A DNA stretch of 52,908 nt from an uncultured Atopobiaceae bacterium. GTDB taxonomy: Bacteria > Actinomycetota > Coriobacteriia > Coriobacteriales > Atopobiaceae. The notes under the pieces are model-generated. The model had not been told where the DNA came from. It searched no databases and saw only the letters and a list, made by a program, of their open reading frames with translations. Within the stretch, counting starts at the first letter, position 1. Each line of letters begins with the position of its first letter. This document shows positions 39,260 through 50,617 of the stretch, piece by piece. The position numbers and the translations under genes are program-made. The DNA is taken from positions 1-52,908 of the forward strand of contig CANQOF010000012.1 in the NCBI GenBank assembly GCA_947625405.1, read 5' to 3'.

Positions 39260-40963
39260 CTACTTGGCGTTGGCCTCCAGGCATTCCCTCACTTCGCCGG
39301 CGGTCTTCAGCTTCATGACCTTCTCGGCAAGGGCGTCGGCCTCGGCCTTCGTCCACTGGGAGATGATCTTGCGGGTGCGGAGCACGCTCGGCGCGGACAC
39401 GGAGAACTCGCCGAGGCCGAAGCTCACCAGAAGCGGGATGAAGAGAGGATCAGCCGCGGCCTCGCCGCACATGCCCACCATGATGCCCTTCTTGTTGCCC
39501 TCGGTGATGATGCGCTTGATGGAGCGCAGCACCGCGGGCTGGTAGACCTGGTAGAGATAGGCGATCGCGTCGTTGCCGCGGTCGGCGCACATGGTGTAGC
39601 CGATGAGGTCGTTCGTGCCGATCGAGAAGAAGTCGCACTCCTCGGCGAGGTCGTCGGCGATGAGGGAGGCCGCGGGGGTCTCCACCATGGTGCCCACCTC
39701 GATGTCGGGGTTGAACTTCACGCCCTCGGCCTTGAGCTCTTCCTTGCACTCCTCGACGAGCTTCTTGACGTCGCGGATCTCCTCGATGCAGGTGACGAGT
39801 GGCACCATGATCTTGATGTCACCGAACGCGCTCGCGCGCAGGAGGGCGCGGAGCTGCACCTTGTACTGCTCGGGATTGTCGAGGCAGTAGCGCACGGCGC
39901 GATAGCCCATGAAGGGGTTCTCCTCCTTCTTGAGCTTCATGTAGGGGATCTCCTTGTCGCCGCCCACGTCGAGCGTGCGGATGATGACCGGCTTGCCCTT
40001 CATGCGCAGGGCGACCTTCTGGTACGCCGCGAACTGGTCCTCCTCGGAGGGGAGCTCCTTGGCGTCCATGAAGAGGAACTCGGAGCGGAAGAGGCCCACG
40101 CCCTCGGCGTCGTGCTCGAGCGCGCCGTTCGCATCGTCGGGGTTGCCGATGTTGGCCACGAGCAGGACCTTGTCGCCGTCGCCGGTGACGGTCTCCTTGC
40201 CGCGGTAGGCCTCGAGGGCCTTCTTCTCCTCGGCGAGCTGGGCGGCCTTCTCGCGGAACTCCTTGAGCTCGTCATCGGTGGGGTTCACGTAGACAGTGCC
40301 GGCGGAGCCGTCGACCACGCAGGTGTCGCCGGTGCGGGCGATCGTCGTGCAGTTGGGCACGGAGAGCACCGCGGGGATCTCAAGCGCGCGAGCGATGATG
40401 GCGGAGTGGGAGGTGCGGCCACCGGTCTCCGTGACGATGCCGACGACGTTGTCCTTGTCGATGTCGGCGGTCATGGACGGGGTGAGCTCGGCGACGACCA
40501 CGATGGAGTTCGGCGGGAGCACGGAAAGGTCGATGACCTCCTTGCCGAGGAGGTTCGCCATGAGGCCCGTGCGGATGTCCTGGACGTCGGCCGCGCGCTC
40601 GCGCATCAGCGGATCGTCCATGCCGGCGAACATGTTGTAGAACATGTCGCAGACCTCGTCGGTGGCCTGCTCGGCGGCCATGCCCTGGCCGATGCGGCTC
40701 TGGATCTCGTCGATCATGAAGGGGTCCTGGGCCATGTTGATGTGACCCACCATGATCTGCGCCTCTTCCTCGCCCACGGTCTCGGCCATGCGCTTGGCCT
40801 GGGCGCGGGTGCGCTCGACGAACTTGTTCAGCGCCTGGTTGTAGCGCTCTGCCTCTGCGTCGGGATCTCCGTGCGCCTTCGGGGTGTAGGAAAGATCAGG
40901 CTCGACGGCCACCTGCGCGACACCGATGCCGATGCCATCGGAAGCATTGACGCCTTGGAACAT
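39260..40963 (-). CDS. ptsI: Phosphoenolpyruvate--protein phosphotransferase (PTS enzyme I)
   Basis: Enzyme I takes phosphate from phosphoenolpyruvate and passes it to HPr for all PTS sugars. The 567-residue length is standard. The phosphohistidine is His186 in GGRTSHSAII. The PEP-binding barrel shows LFRSEFLFM, GDIKIMVPLVT, EVGTMVETPAA and the catalytic Cys region GMCGEAAADP. The ATG follows GAGGAGG. It lies downstream of ptsH, across a terminator, so its expression probably depends on read-through or its own promoter. Confidence 0.97.
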   Translation of the reverse strand: MFQGVNASDGIGIGVAQVAVEPDLSYTPKAHGDPDAEAERYNQALNKFVERTRAQAKRMAETVGEEEAQIMVGHINMAQDPFMIDEIQSRIGQGMAAEQATDEVCDMFYNMFAGMDDPLMRERAADVQDIRTGLMANLLGKEVIDLSVLPPNSIVVVAELTPSMTADIDKDNVVGIVTETGGRTSHSAIIARALEIPAVLSVPNCTTIARTGDTCVVDGSAGTVYVNPTDDELKEFREKAAQLAEEKKALEAYRGKETVTGDGDKVLLVANIGNPDDANGALEHDAEGVGLFRSEFLFMDAKELPSEEDQFAAYQKVALRMKGKPVIIRTLDVGGDKEIPYMKLKKEENPFMGYRAVRYCLDNPEQYKVQLRALLRASAFGDIKIMVPLVTCIEEIRDVKKLVEECKEELKAEGVKFNPDIEVGTMVETPAASLIADDLAEECDFFSIGTNDLIGYTMCADRGNDAIAYLYQVYQPAVLRSIKRIITEGNKKGIMVGMCGEAAADPLFIPLLVSFGLGEFSVSAPSVLRTRKIISQWTKAEADALAEKVMKLKTAGEVRECLEANAK

Positions 40964-41024
40964 GCAATCCTCCTCATGAGCCGGGGTGCGTCCCCGTGGA
41001 TGGTGATGGCCCCAACGGGCCTTT

Positions 41025-41064
41025 CAAAAGAACAAGGACGCAGCGCTTCGGGCGCCACGTCCTT
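41025..41064 (-). terminator. Intrinsic terminator between ptsH and ptsI
   Basis: On the minus strand AAGGACGTGGCGC / GCGCTGCGTCCTT forms a 13-bp stem with one mismatch and a 5-nt loop, followed by GTTCTTTT. It lies about 40 bases after the ptsH stop. Confidence 0.75.
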
Positions 41065-41105
41065 GAAGTGCAAATGCGGGCCACGCGGACCCGTGGCGCC
41101 AATGT

Positions 41106-41375
41106 CTACTCGCCCAGGCCGCTCTTCACGAGGTCAACGGCGGTCTTCAGGGCCTCGGCCTCGTCCTCGCCGTCGCAGGTGATCTTAATCTCGGTGCCGC
41201 AGGAAAGGCCGCCGGCCATGATGGCCATCGGGGACTTGCCATTGATGGGCTTGCCACCCTCAACGTTCTCAACGGTCACCGTGCTCTTGAACTTGCCCAT
41301 CGTGGAGGCGAAGAGGCCAGCGGGGCGCATGTGCAGGCCGGTGGGGTTGATGATGGTGACGGTCTCGGAAACCAT
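41106..41375 (-). CDS. ptsH: Phosphocarrier protein HPr
   Basis: HPr relays phosphate from enzyme I to the sugar-specific PTS proteins. In 89 residues the phosphorylated His15 lies in PTGLHMRPAG, and a regulatory serine (Ser47) lies in NGKSPMAIM, as in HPr proteins regulated by HPr kinase; no hprK is in the window. The ATG at 41375 has AGGAG at eight bases; the frame is open upstream without similarity. It is flanked on both sides by intrinsic terminators, allowing high expression relative to its neighbours. Confidence 0.96.
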   Translation of the reverse strand: MVSETVTIINPTGLHMRPAGLFASTMGKFKSTVTVENVEGGKPINGKSPMAIMAGGLSCGTEIKITCDGEDEAEALKTAVDLVKSGLGE

Positions 41376-41513
41376 GGCAAGACTCCTGTCTCTCGAGAGC
41401 GGCGTGCCCGCTCTTCCTCTCCCGCGGTCAGGCGCTTGCCTGCCCGTTTTTCCAAACCGATGGTAGCAGACCCGGCGGGCCCCCGCCCTTAGGATCGCCC
41501 CGCAAATGAAGCA

Positions 41514-41539
41514 GGGTCGATCCAATTTCGGATCGACCC
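41514..41539 (-). terminator. Hairpin downstream of fruK
   Basis: A perfect 10-bp stem GGGTCGATCC / GGATCGACCC with a 6-nt loop, starting about 15 bases after the fruK stop and followed on the minus strand by TGCTTCATTTG. It is a likely terminator with a modest T-tract. Confidence 0.65.
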
Positions 41540-41553
41540 CATGACCTGCAACG

Positions 41554-42525
41554 CTACTCGGCCTCTCCCTCGGCTTCCGCCGTCATCGACGCCTCGGCCT
41601 CGCTCTCCTCCTCGAGGAGCTTCACGAGGGCCTCGTAGAACTTGTCGATGGTGGCGCGCTTGGCAAGGCCGTTCGAGGCCGCCGTCGCGGAGCCGCAGGC
41701 GCTCGCGAAGTTGAGCGCGTCGCCGTAGGACCAGCCGCGATCGAGCGCCGCCATGAAGCCGGCGACCATGGAATCGCCCGAGCCCGTGGCGTTTACGAGC
41801 TTGCACGGCGGGCAGCGCGTGACGTGCTCCTCGCCGTACTCGTCCACGAGCGCGCTCCCCCACTTTCCGCAGGACACGAGGACGTTGATGGCGCCCTTGT
41901 CGTGGAGGATGTGCGCGAAGGGCAGCACCTCCTCCGGCGTCTCCGGCTTCTCGCCGAAGATGCGGCCGACCTCGTGGTTGTTCGGCTTGATGAAGAAGGG
42001 CCTCGACTTGAGGGCGTTCATGAGGAGGTTGCCCGGGGCGTCCACCACGAAGCGCAGGCCCTTGTCCTTGAAGCGGTTCATCATGATGTCGTACATGTCC
42101 TCGGGCAGGCAGCTCGGGATGGAGCCGGTGAGCACGAGGGTGTCGCCGGGGTCGAGCTTCTCGAGGCGACGGAAGAGCTCGTCCACCTTCTCCTCGGGGA
42201 TGTTCGGGCCCATGCCGTTCACGATCGTCATCACGATGCCGTTGAGCTTCACGTTGATGCGGGTGTAGCCCTCGTCGAGCTGCACGAAGTTCGAGTTGAT
42301 GCCCGAATCCTGCAGCGTGTTCAGGACGAACTGCCCGGTGAAACCGCCAAGGAAGCCCATGGCCACGTTGTCGCAGTCCAGCTCGTTGAGGATGGTCGAT
42401 ACGTTGATGCCGTTGCCACCGCAGTACACCTCCTCCATGGAGGAGCGGTTGGTGTATCCCATGTCGAGCGTGGTGGGATGCATGTTGTAGTCGACCGCAG
42501 GGTTGAACGTGACCGTGTAAATCAC
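41554..42525 (-). CDS. fruK: 1-phosphofructokinase
   Basis: FruK phosphorylates fructose 1-phosphate, the product of the fructose PTS, to fructose 1,6-bisphosphate. The 323-residue PfkB-family protein starts MIYTVTFNPAVDYNMHPTTL and has CGGNGINVSTILNEL (usually GGKGINV), GFLGGFTGQF and NATGSGDSMVAGFMAA near 243-258, the anion hole with the catalytic Asp (usually GAGDS). An acidic Ala/Glu tail ends the protein. Related hexose-phosphate kinases (LacC, tagatose-6-phosphate) are possible, but the EIIA neighbour favours FruK. Confidence 0.88.
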   Translation of the reverse strand: MIYTVTFNPAVDYNMHPTTLDMGYTNRSSMEEVYCGGNGINVSTILNELDCDNVAMGFLGGFTGQFVLNTLQDSGINSNFVQLDEGYTRINVKLNGIVMTIVNGMGPNIPEEKVDELFRRLEKLDPGDTLVLTGSIPSCLPEDMYDIMMNRFKDKGLRFVVDAPGNLLMNALKSRPFFIKPNNHEVGRIFGEKPETPEEVLPFAHILHDKGAINVLVSCGKWGSALVDEYGEEHVTRCPPCKLVNATGSGDSMVAGFMAALDRGWSYGDALNFASACGSATAASNGLAKRATIDKFYEALVKLLEEESEAEASMTAEAEGEAE

Positions 42526-42630
42526 TGCGGGCTCCCCTCGCCTTGATTGCGCAAATCTCGAATCGTAAGTATGCCGCTTAGCTAGGATTTTCGCCGGCCA
42601 AGAACCGTGATCCTCGCCGAGCGGCGACGA

Positions 42631-42656
42631 AAAGCCCCGGCGGAAGGGCCGGGGCC
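42631..42656 (-). terminator. Intrinsic terminator of the fructose EIIA gene
   Basis: On the minus strand an 8-bp stem GCCCCGGC / GCCGGGGC with a 6-nt loop is followed by TTTTCGTC, about 10 bases after the EIIA stop. It is a clear Rho-independent terminator. Confidence 0.8.
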
Positions 42657-42666
42657 ATCCTTCACG

Positions 42667-43131
42667 CTACTCGCACTCTCCGTCGAAGCAGGAGTTGATC
42701 GCCTCGGCGATGTGGCTCGCGTCCTCGGCGTTGCGGACAGTGTCGCAGAACTTCGGGCGCATGAGCATGACGGCGAGCTGGGAGAGGAGGCGCAGGTGGC
42801 CCTTGCCGGCCTCGCCCGAGGGGCAGAGGAGCGCGATGGCCACCGTCACCGGGTTGCCGTCGAGGGTCTCCCAGTCGATCGGCTGCTTCGGCTTCACGAC
42901 GATGACCGCGGACTTCGAGATGGCATCGGACTGCGCGTGCGGGATGGCGAAGCCGCCCTGCAGGCCGGTCGCGCCCTCGCTCTCGCGCTGATTGAAGGCG
43001 TCGAGCACGGTGGCCTCGTCGTTGGCTACGCCGAGACGCACGGCCTCCTTCGAGATGAACTCGAGCACCTCTTCGCGCGTGCTCACGTCGACGTCGATGA
43101 AAACCTCGTCCTTGCTCACGAAACCGCTCAT
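42667..43131 (-). CDS. PTS fructose/mannitol-type EIIA protein
   Basis: A 154-residue PTS_EIIA_2 domain protein that accepts phosphate from HPr at His65 in GGFAIPHAQS and passes it to an EIIB. IALLCPSGEAGKGHLRLLSQL near 98-118 is characteristic. No fructose EIIB/EIIC gene is in the window, so the permease must lie elsewhere, or this EIIA serves a remote or regulatory role. It is upstream of fruK, separated by a terminator. A candidate -10 (TAATAT on the minus strand, near 43217-43222) lies upstream. Confidence 0.88.
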   Translation of the reverse strand: MSGFVSKDEVFIDVDVSTREEVLEFISKEAVRLGVANDEATVLDAFNQRESEGATGLQGGFAIPHAQSDAISKSAVIVVKPKQPIDWETLDGNPVTVAIALLCPSGEAGKGHLRLLSQLAVMLMRPKFCDTVRNAEDASHIAEAINSCFDGECE

Positions 43132-43372
43132 GGACCTCTCCTTCTATGGTCGCGCCGGTCCCGCCGCGCCTTTGAAAGGACGCGGCATCCGGGATGGCAC
43201 CCGATGGATTTCCACCCTTATATTAACCAGCTCGCGCGCGCGATTGAGCTTGAATGGGCGAGCGCGCGCAAGCGGGAGGGAACGATTGCCCCGCCACGCG
43301 ATGCAACGGGCTCGCGAGCCGCCCTGCGCTATGATCGTGCGTGCCCGCGCGACCTCGCGCTTGGGCCCTCAC

Positions 43373-43449
43373 GCGCTCGTAGCTCAATTGGATAGAGTAT
43401 CGGACTTCTAATCCGCCGGTTCTGGGTTCGAGTCCCAGCGAGCGCACCA
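43373..43449 (+). tRNA. tRNA-Arg (anticodon TCT)
   Basis: A 77-nt gene with encoded CCA. The acceptor GCGCTCG pairs with CGAGCGC, the anticodon loop TTCTAAT gives TCT, and GGTTCGAGTCC forms the T-arm. It is the only tRNA on the plus strand here and is followed by a terminator. Confidence 0.95.
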
Positions 43450-43460
43450 GAAAACCCGCG

Positions 43461-43481
43461 AAGGCCCCGCTCCGGGGCCTT
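43461..43481. terminator. Bidirectional terminator between tRNA-Arg and ligA
   Basis: A perfect 9-bp stem AAGGCCCCG / CGGGGCCTT with a 3-nt loop lies between the converging tRNA-Arg and ligA. The plus side is followed by CTTCGCTATT and the minus side by CGCGGGTTTTC, so it can serve both. Confidence 0.75.
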
Positions 43482-43486
43482 CTTCG

Positions 43487-45709
<2,223 letters not shown>

Positions 45710-45712
45710 TCA

Positions 45713-45859
45713 CAAGACATTGGGGACGGACCTTTTGTCTTGCGGCAGCTCTTCTACCTGCGGCTTCTCCAAGACAAAAGGTCCGTCCCCATTGTCTTGC
45801 AACGTTTTCGCAGGTAGATGCGTTACGTGCAAGACAAAAGGTCCGTCCCCATTGTCTTG
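45713..45859. repeat. Three REP-like 30-bp units (AAGGTCCGTCCCC core)
   Basis: The unit lies inverted at 45713-45742 and forward at 45770-45799 and 45830-45859, the forward copies exactly 60 bp apart. Each has terminal inverted CAAGACA / TGTCTTG and the core AAGGTCCGTCCCC; the inverted copy differs at one or two positions. The core resembles repetitive extragenic palindromes mobilised in trans by REP-associated tyrosine transposases. No such transposase is in the window. They lie between ligA and copA. Confidence 0.8.
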
Positions 45860-45864
45860 CGAGG

Positions 45865-48204
45865 CTAGAGCTTGCTGCGGCGCAGGAGCAGGGAGTTCGA
45901 GACCACGCTCACGGAGGAGAGGGCCATGCAGGCGCCCGAGACCTCGGGGGCGAGGATGCCGAAGATCGCGAGCGGGATGAGGCAGCAGTTGTAGGCGAGC
46001 GCCCAGAAGAAGTTCTGGTGGATCTTCCTCAAGGTCGCGCGGGAGAGGCGTATCGCGCGCGCCACGTCGCGCACGTCGTCGTGCATGAGGACGATCTGTC
46101 CCACCTCAAGCGCGGCGTCCGAGCCCGCGCCCATCGCCATGGAGACGCTCGCCTCTGCAAGCGCCGGCGTGTCGTTGATGCCGTCGCCCACCATGGCCAC
46201 CTTGTTGCCGCGCTTCACGAGATCGGCCACCACGCTCGCCTTGTCGCCGGGGAGCACCTCGGCGATCACGTCCTCGGGATCGATGCCCACCTCGCTCGCG
46301 ATGGCGTTCGCCGCCCCGCGCGCGTCGCCCGTGAGGAGCATGGCCTCCACGCCGAGGTCCCTCAGCTTCGAGATGCCCTCGGCGGAGGTTTCCTTCGGGC
46401 TGTCCGCCACGGAGAAGACCGCGAGCACGCCCTCGCGCTCGGAGACGAGGTAGGTCTCCGTCACGCCCGCGACGCCCGCGTCGGCGGCCCACGCGGGTAG
46501 CCCTGCGCCGCTTTCGCACGCCACGAGCCGCGCGTTGCCGAAGGCCCAGCGCTCCCCCGCCACCTGCGCGGCGACTCCGAAGCCGGGGATGGCCTCGAAG
46601 CCCTCAACCGGGCTCGCGGGCTCCACGTCCTTCTCGGCCGCGGCCACGAGGATCGCGCGGGCAAGCGGGTGCTCCGAACCCTTCTCGAGCGCCGCCGCGA
46701 TCGCGAGCGCGCGCCTCTGGCCCTCCGAGAGCTCTGCCCCGAGGAAGCTCGCCACGGATGCCGGGGCGCTCGCGCCCGTGCGCGCATCCTCCGCGAGCCG
46801 CACCGCCGAGAGCTCCGGCATGCCGCGGGTGATCGTGCCGGTCTTGTCGAAGATGGCGTGGTCGAGCGAGGCCGCCGCCTCGAGCGCATCGCCGTCTTTC
46901 ACGAGGATGCCGAGCTCGGCGCCCCTGCCCGTGCCCACCATGATGGCGGTGGGGGTGGCGAGGCCGAGCGCGCAGGGGCACGCGACCACGATCACCGAGA
47001 CCCCCGCCATGAGCGCCGCCTCGAAGGCCGCCCCCTGCTCGGTGCCATTCACGGCGCCGAAGATGAGCCAGCCGATGAAGGTGGCGAGCGCGATGCCGAG
47101 CACCGCGGGCACGAAGACCGCGGAGATCTTGTCCGCCAAGCGCTGGATCGGCGGCTTCGAGCCCTGCGCGGCCTCCACCATCGCGACGATGCGCGAGAGC
47201 GTGGTCTCGGCGCCCGCCGCCTCCACCCTGAACTCGAAGGAGCCCGTGCCGTTCATCGTGCCGCCGGTCACGCTCGCCCCCGGGGCCTTCTCCTGGTACA
47301 TCGGCTCGCCCGTGAGCATGGATTCGTCCACCGAGGAGAGCCCCGCCACCACGCGGCCGTCAGCCGGGACGCGCTCGCCCGGGCGCACGAGCACCACGTC
47401 TCCCACCACGAGCTCGTCCGTGGGAATGTCGAGCTCGGCGCCCCCGCGGCGCACGTGCGCCTCGCGCGGCGCGAGATTCATGAGCTCCTCCACCGCGCGC
47501 CCCGCGCGACCCTTCGCGCGATGCTCGAGCATCTTCCCGAGCATCACGAAGGTGATGAGCATGCACGACGTCTCGAAGGGCGCCATGCGCCCCATCTGCG
47601 TGGGCGCGAAGGTGATGTAGACGGAATAGCAAAACGCCACGGTCGTGCCGAGGGCGACGAGCGTGTCCATGTTGGCCGCGTGCGCGCGAGCGGCGCCGAC
47701 CATGCCCTTGTAGTAGCGCGCGCCGCAATAGAACTGCACCGGGATGGTGAGGATGAGGCAGATGAGGTTCATCGCGAACATCGCCGAGTGGTGGTCGCCT
47801 GAGCCGAGGAACACGTTTGCCGCGATGCCGCCCACCGCCATGCCCGCGGGAGTCATGGAGATCGTGACCACGATCGCCGTGATCACGAGCGCGAGCACGA
47901 AGGTCTGGAGGTCCTTGCGCTCGGTGGCGGCCTCCTTCGCGCGGCGCTCCTCGTCGAAGGCCTGGCGCCCCTTCTCGGGGATCACCGACCCCACGAACCC
48001 GAGGTCGCGGATCTGCGAGAGGATCGCGTCGATCGAGACGCTCGAGGGATCGAAGACCACCTCGCCGGTGTTCGCGGCGAGGTTCACGCGCATCTCGTCC
48101 ACGCCGGGCATGCGCCCCACCATGCGCTCGATGATGGAGGAGCAGGACGCGCAGCTCATGCCCTCGATGGCGAGCCGCGCGGTGTGCGCGGATGCCTCGG
48201 CCAT
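45865..48204 (-). CDS. copA: Copper-translocating P-type ATPase
   Basis: A 779-residue P1B-type ATPase predicted to export Cu+. It has one N-terminal metal-binding domain with MSCASC (Cys18, Cys21), eight membrane segments, the ion-binding CPC in [12 protein letters not shown] (near 407), the phosphorylated Asp in DKTGTITRG (near 452) and the hinge [10 protein letters not shown]. The metal cannot be fixed from CPC alone, but CPC with a CxxC domain fits Cu+/Ag+. Its ATG overlaps the DUF3284 stop by one base (TAATG). No copZ or CsoR is adjacent. Confidence 0.93.
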   Translation of the reverse strand: MAEASAHTARLAIEGMSCASCSSIIERMVGRMPGVDEMRVNLAANTGEVVFDPSSVSIDAILSQIRDLGFVGSVIPEKGRQAFDEERRAKEAATERKDLQTFVLALVITAIVVTISMTPAGMAVGGIAANVFLGSGDHHSAMFAMNLICLILTIPVQFYCGARYYKGMVGAARAHAANMDTLVALGTTVAFCYSVYITFAPTQMGRMAPFETSCMLITFVMLGKMLEHRAKGRAGRAVEELMNLAPREAHVRRGGAELDIPTDELVVGDVVLVRPGERVPADGRVVAGLSSVDESMLTGEPMYQEKAPGASVTGGTMNGTGSFEFRVEAAGAETTLSRIVAMVEAAQGSKPPIQRLADKISAVFVPAVLGIALATFIGWLIFGAVNGTEQGAAFEAALMAGVSVIVVACPCALGLATPTAIMVGTGRGAELGILVKDGDALEAAASLDHAIFDKTGTITRGMPELSAVRLAEDARTGASAPASVASFLGAELSEGQRRALAIAAALEKGSEHPLARAILVAAAEKDVEPASPVEGFEAIPGFGVAAQVAGERWAFGNARLVACESGAGLPAWAADAGVAGVTETYLVSEREGVLAVFSVADSPKETSAEGISKLRDLGVEAMLLTGDARGAANAIASEVGIDPEDVIAEVLPGDKASVVADLVKRGNKVAMVGDGINDTPALAEASVSMAMGAGSDAALEVGQIVLMHDDVRDVARAIRLSRATLRKIHQNFFWALAYNCCLIPLAIFGILAPEVSGACMALSSVSVVSNSLLLRRSKL

Positions 48205-48689
48205 TACTCCCTCGCCTCCCCCTCGAGCTCCTCGCCGTCGAGCAGGCGGCGCTCGCTCGTAATGTAGCGCTCCATGGCCTTAAGTTGGTTTCTCATCCTC
48301 TTCTTGGCGGAACGCTCGTAGAGCTTGCCGACGAGCTTGCCGTTCACGTCGCGCGACTTCGAGGATGAGCCGAAGTCCTCCTCGTAGACCACGTCGATGC
48401 CGCTGCCGTCCGCAGAGGGCGTGAGGTCGTAGGACACGGTGTTCGTGTCGCCCATCGATTCGAAGCTGCAGGAATAGGCCACCGGACGCTCGAGGCGCGT
48501 GATCTTCACCTTCGTGTCGCGCTCGTGGCCGAGCTTCGTGTGGATGGGCTTGCGGTAGGAAAAGCCCCTCTTCAGGAGGGCCGGGTTCTTGCGCTTGCCC
48601 GTGGATTGCTCGATGTCGTAGCACACGCTCGCGAGCAGGCGCTCGAAGAACTCCTCCGCGCTCACCTCAAGATGCGCTTCCACCTTCAT
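48204..48689 (-). CDS. DUF3284 family protein
   Basis: A 161-residue protein matching DUF3284, a family often found beside PTS operons and of unknown function. It starts [20 protein letters not shown] and shows the family's alternating strand pattern ([32 protein letters not shown], then [13 protein letters not shown]), likely an SRPBCC-like fold (inference). A C-terminal charged helix follows. The ATG has GGGAGG upstream, and its stop overlaps copA by one base. Its place between EIIC and copA looks like part of the PTS group. Confidence 0.7.
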   Translation of the reverse strand: MKVEAHLEVSAEEFFERLLASVCYDIEQSTGKRKNPALLKRGFSYRKPIHTKLGHERDTKVKITRLERPVAYSCSFESMGDTNTVSYDLTPSADGSGIDVVYEEDFGSSSKSRDVNGKLVGKLYERSAKKRMRNQLKAMERYITSERRLLDGEELEGEARE

Positions 48690-48736
48690 GGCGAACCTCC
48701 CGCCCGCGTCCGCGAAAACCTAAGGGGCCCTCAGCC

Positions 48737-48919
48737 TCAGTACCTGCGCTTATGCACCATATAGGCGAGTGCCGCGCCGGCGATGATGAGCCCGCCCGCG
48801 AGCATCGGCCAGCTGATGGTGTTCGGGCCGTTCACGAAGCCGGCCGCCATCACGAAGAGCAGGCCGATCACCAAAAAGAACGCGGACCACGAGCTCCTGG
48901 GCACGACGCCCCCCTCCAT
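48737..48919 (-). CDS. Small membrane protein, two predicted transmembrane helices
   Basis: A 60-residue open frame with two hydrophobic stretches (AFFLVIGLLFVMAAGFV and MLAGGLIIAGAALAYMV) and a basic C-terminus (HKRRY). It resembles no family I recognise. It lies 84 bases after EIIC, with a hairpin immediately upstream that overlaps its ribosome-binding region, and 47 bases before DUF3284. Coding is likely, because the sequence is hydrophobic and well framed, but unproven. Confidence 0.55.
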   Translation of the reverse strand: MEGGVVPRSSWSAFFLVIGLLFVMAAGFVNGPNTISWPMLAGGLIIAGAALAYMVHKRRY

Positions 48920-48923
48920 GGAA

Positions 48924-48954
48924 GCCGCCCTCCCCTAAAGAGAAGGAGGGCGGC
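48924..48954. terminator. Hairpin between EIIC and the small membrane protein
   Basis: A perfect 10-bp stem GCCGCCCTCC / GGAGGGCGGC with an 11-nt loop, five bases from the small ORF's ATG. The minus-strand tail lacks T's (TTCC), and the downstream arm contains the only GGAGG near the start, so it may act as a ribosome-site block or as a weak terminator. Confidence 0.4.
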
Positions 48955-49003
48955 TGGTGAATACGCTCAGATCTTAGCGAATGAGCCGAACGCGCACGCG
49001 CGC

Positions 49004-50461
49004 CTAGAGCTCGTCGCCCACCGACTGGTTGTATTCCTCGTCTTGCTCGATCTCGATCGAGGTCTCCTTGTTCGCCAGCCGGATGAACGGGATCCAGATG
49101 AGGAACGAGATCACCACGCTCGAAAGCGAGACGAGGCCCGCGAGCAGGTTGCCTCCCGTCGCGAGGAAGGCGCCGATGCCGGCGGGCATGATCCACGGCA
49201 CCTGCAGGAAGACCGGCGGGATGACGCCCGCGAAGGTGAGGATGAGCGGGAGGATGGTGCAGATCGGCGGGATGATCATCCAGGGGATGAAGTAGAGCGG
49301 GTTCAAGACGATGGGGATGCCGAAGATGATCGGCTCGTTGATGTTGAAGATGCCCATTGGCAGCGCGAGGCCGGAGATCACGCGGTAGTCCTCGCGCTTG
49401 GAGTAGATGAGCACGGCGATGATGAGGCCGAGCGTGATGCCGGCGCCGCCGATCCACGTGTAGACCTCATACGACGAGCTCACCCACTTGTAGGGAAGAT
49501 CCATCGGCGCGGTGCCGCTGTTGTAGGCGTTCATGTTCTCCATGAGCGCGGGGAGGTAGACGCCGTTGGTGACGGGCGCGAGCACGTTCGAGCCGTGGAT
49601 GCCGAAGAACCAGAAGAACTGGATGAGGAAGTTCACGAGGATGATGGCGAAGGCGTTCTGGGAGAAGCCGAGCAAAGGCTGCTGGATGAGCGTCGAGATG
49701 AGCGGCCCGGGATACTGCCCCGTCCAGATGACGCAGAGCTGCGTGATGATGGCGCAGATGTAGACGGCCACGACGCCCGGGATGATGGCCGCGAAGGCCT
49801 TGGAGACCATGGGCGGCACGCCCTCGGGGAGCTTGATCGTGAGCTTGGCGAGCGTGATCTTCACGTAGATCCAGGAGGAAAGCAGGCCGAAGATCAGCGC
49901 CGCGAAGAGGCCCGTGGAGCCGGTGAGGCTCGTGGAGATGAGGCCGCCGCCGGTGACGGGCAGGGTGACGATGCCCTCGCCCTCCACCACCTCGAGACCG
50001 GCTTGGGTGAGGGTCGGGACCGCGTCAACGGCCACGTTCGGGAGCGTGTAGTCGAAGCTCGCCGAGAAGTTCATCGTGCACACGACGGCCGCGAAGGTGA
50101 TGACGCCGCCCGCGAACGGGTTCACGTCGCCCTCCTTCTCGTAGGTGCGCGTCATGTGGTAGCCGAGTGCGAAGGCGAAGACGAGCGACAGCACCGAGAG
50201 CGAGCCGTTGTAGGCGAGGCCGTCGATGTTGATGAGCTCGGAGCACGCCGCGGTGAAGGCGTTGCCCTCGCCGAACCACACGTTCGGCAGGTCGCGGAAG
50301 AACACGTTCAGAAGCGTTGCGAACGAGCCGATCATGGTGATGGGCAGGATCGACACGAACGCGTCGCGGATTGCCACGAGAAGTCGCACGTTGGCGATCC
50401 TCATGGCGACTGGCATGAATTTGTTTTCCATCCAAGCGTAGAAGCCGGACTCCTCAGCCAT
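49004..50461 (-). CDS. PTS transporter subunit EIIC, Lac (cellobiose/lactose) family
   Basis: A 485-residue permease with about ten membrane segments that moves a sugar while it is phosphorylated by a partner EIIB. It starts MAEESGFYAWMENKFMPVAM and carries the family hallmarks IQFFWFFGIHGSNV and the substrate-binding stretch FNINEPIIFGIPIVLNPLYF. There is no EIIA or EIIB domain or gene nearby, so the partner must be encoded elsewhere. The ATG has AAGGAGG upstream. It lies 156 bases after mupG, indicating uptake of a disaccharide that MupG then cleaves as a phosphate. Confidence 0.92.
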   Translation of the reverse strand: MAEESGFYAWMENKFMPVAMRIANVRLLVAIRDAFVSILPITMIGSFATLLNVFFRDLPNVWFGEGNAFTAACSELINIDGLAYNGSLSVLSLVFAFALGYHMTRTYEKEGDVNPFAGGVITFAAVVCTMNFSASFDYTLPNVAVDAVPTLTQAGLEVVEGEGIVTLPVTGGGLISTSLTGSTGLFAALIFGLLSSWIYVKITLAKLTIKLPEGVPPMVSKAFAAIIPGVVAVYICAIITQLCVIWTGQYPGPLISTLIQQPLLGFSQNAFAIILVNFLIQFFWFFGIHGSNVLAPVTNGVYLPALMENMNAYNSGTAPMDLPYKWVSSSYEVYTWIGGAGITLGLIIAVLIYSKREDYRVISGLALPMGIFNINEPIIFGIPIVLNPLYFIPWMIIPPICTILPLILTFAGVIPPVFLQVPWIMPAGIGAFLATGGNLLAGLVSLSSVVISFLIWIPFIRLANKETSIEIEQDEEYNQSVGDEL

Positions 50462-50617
50462 GCCAAACCTCCTTGTGCTGGTCGTGCGCGGGACTTTCCC
50501 CCGCGCCTCTCTCTTTGTGCGCGGGCCCTTCCCACGCGGGTCGTGCTTCTGGCCTTTTCAGGCCCCTCTGGGCTCCGACGAGCCCTCCCCCTCTAGGAAG
50601 CGTTCCTCCGGCGCTCC

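Noticed and set aside
45713-45859. Possible short CRISPR array from 30-bp repeats at 60-bp spacing
   Set aside because: One copy is inverted, only two spacers exist, the unit is itself palindromic at its ends, and no cas gene is present. A REP-type element fits better.
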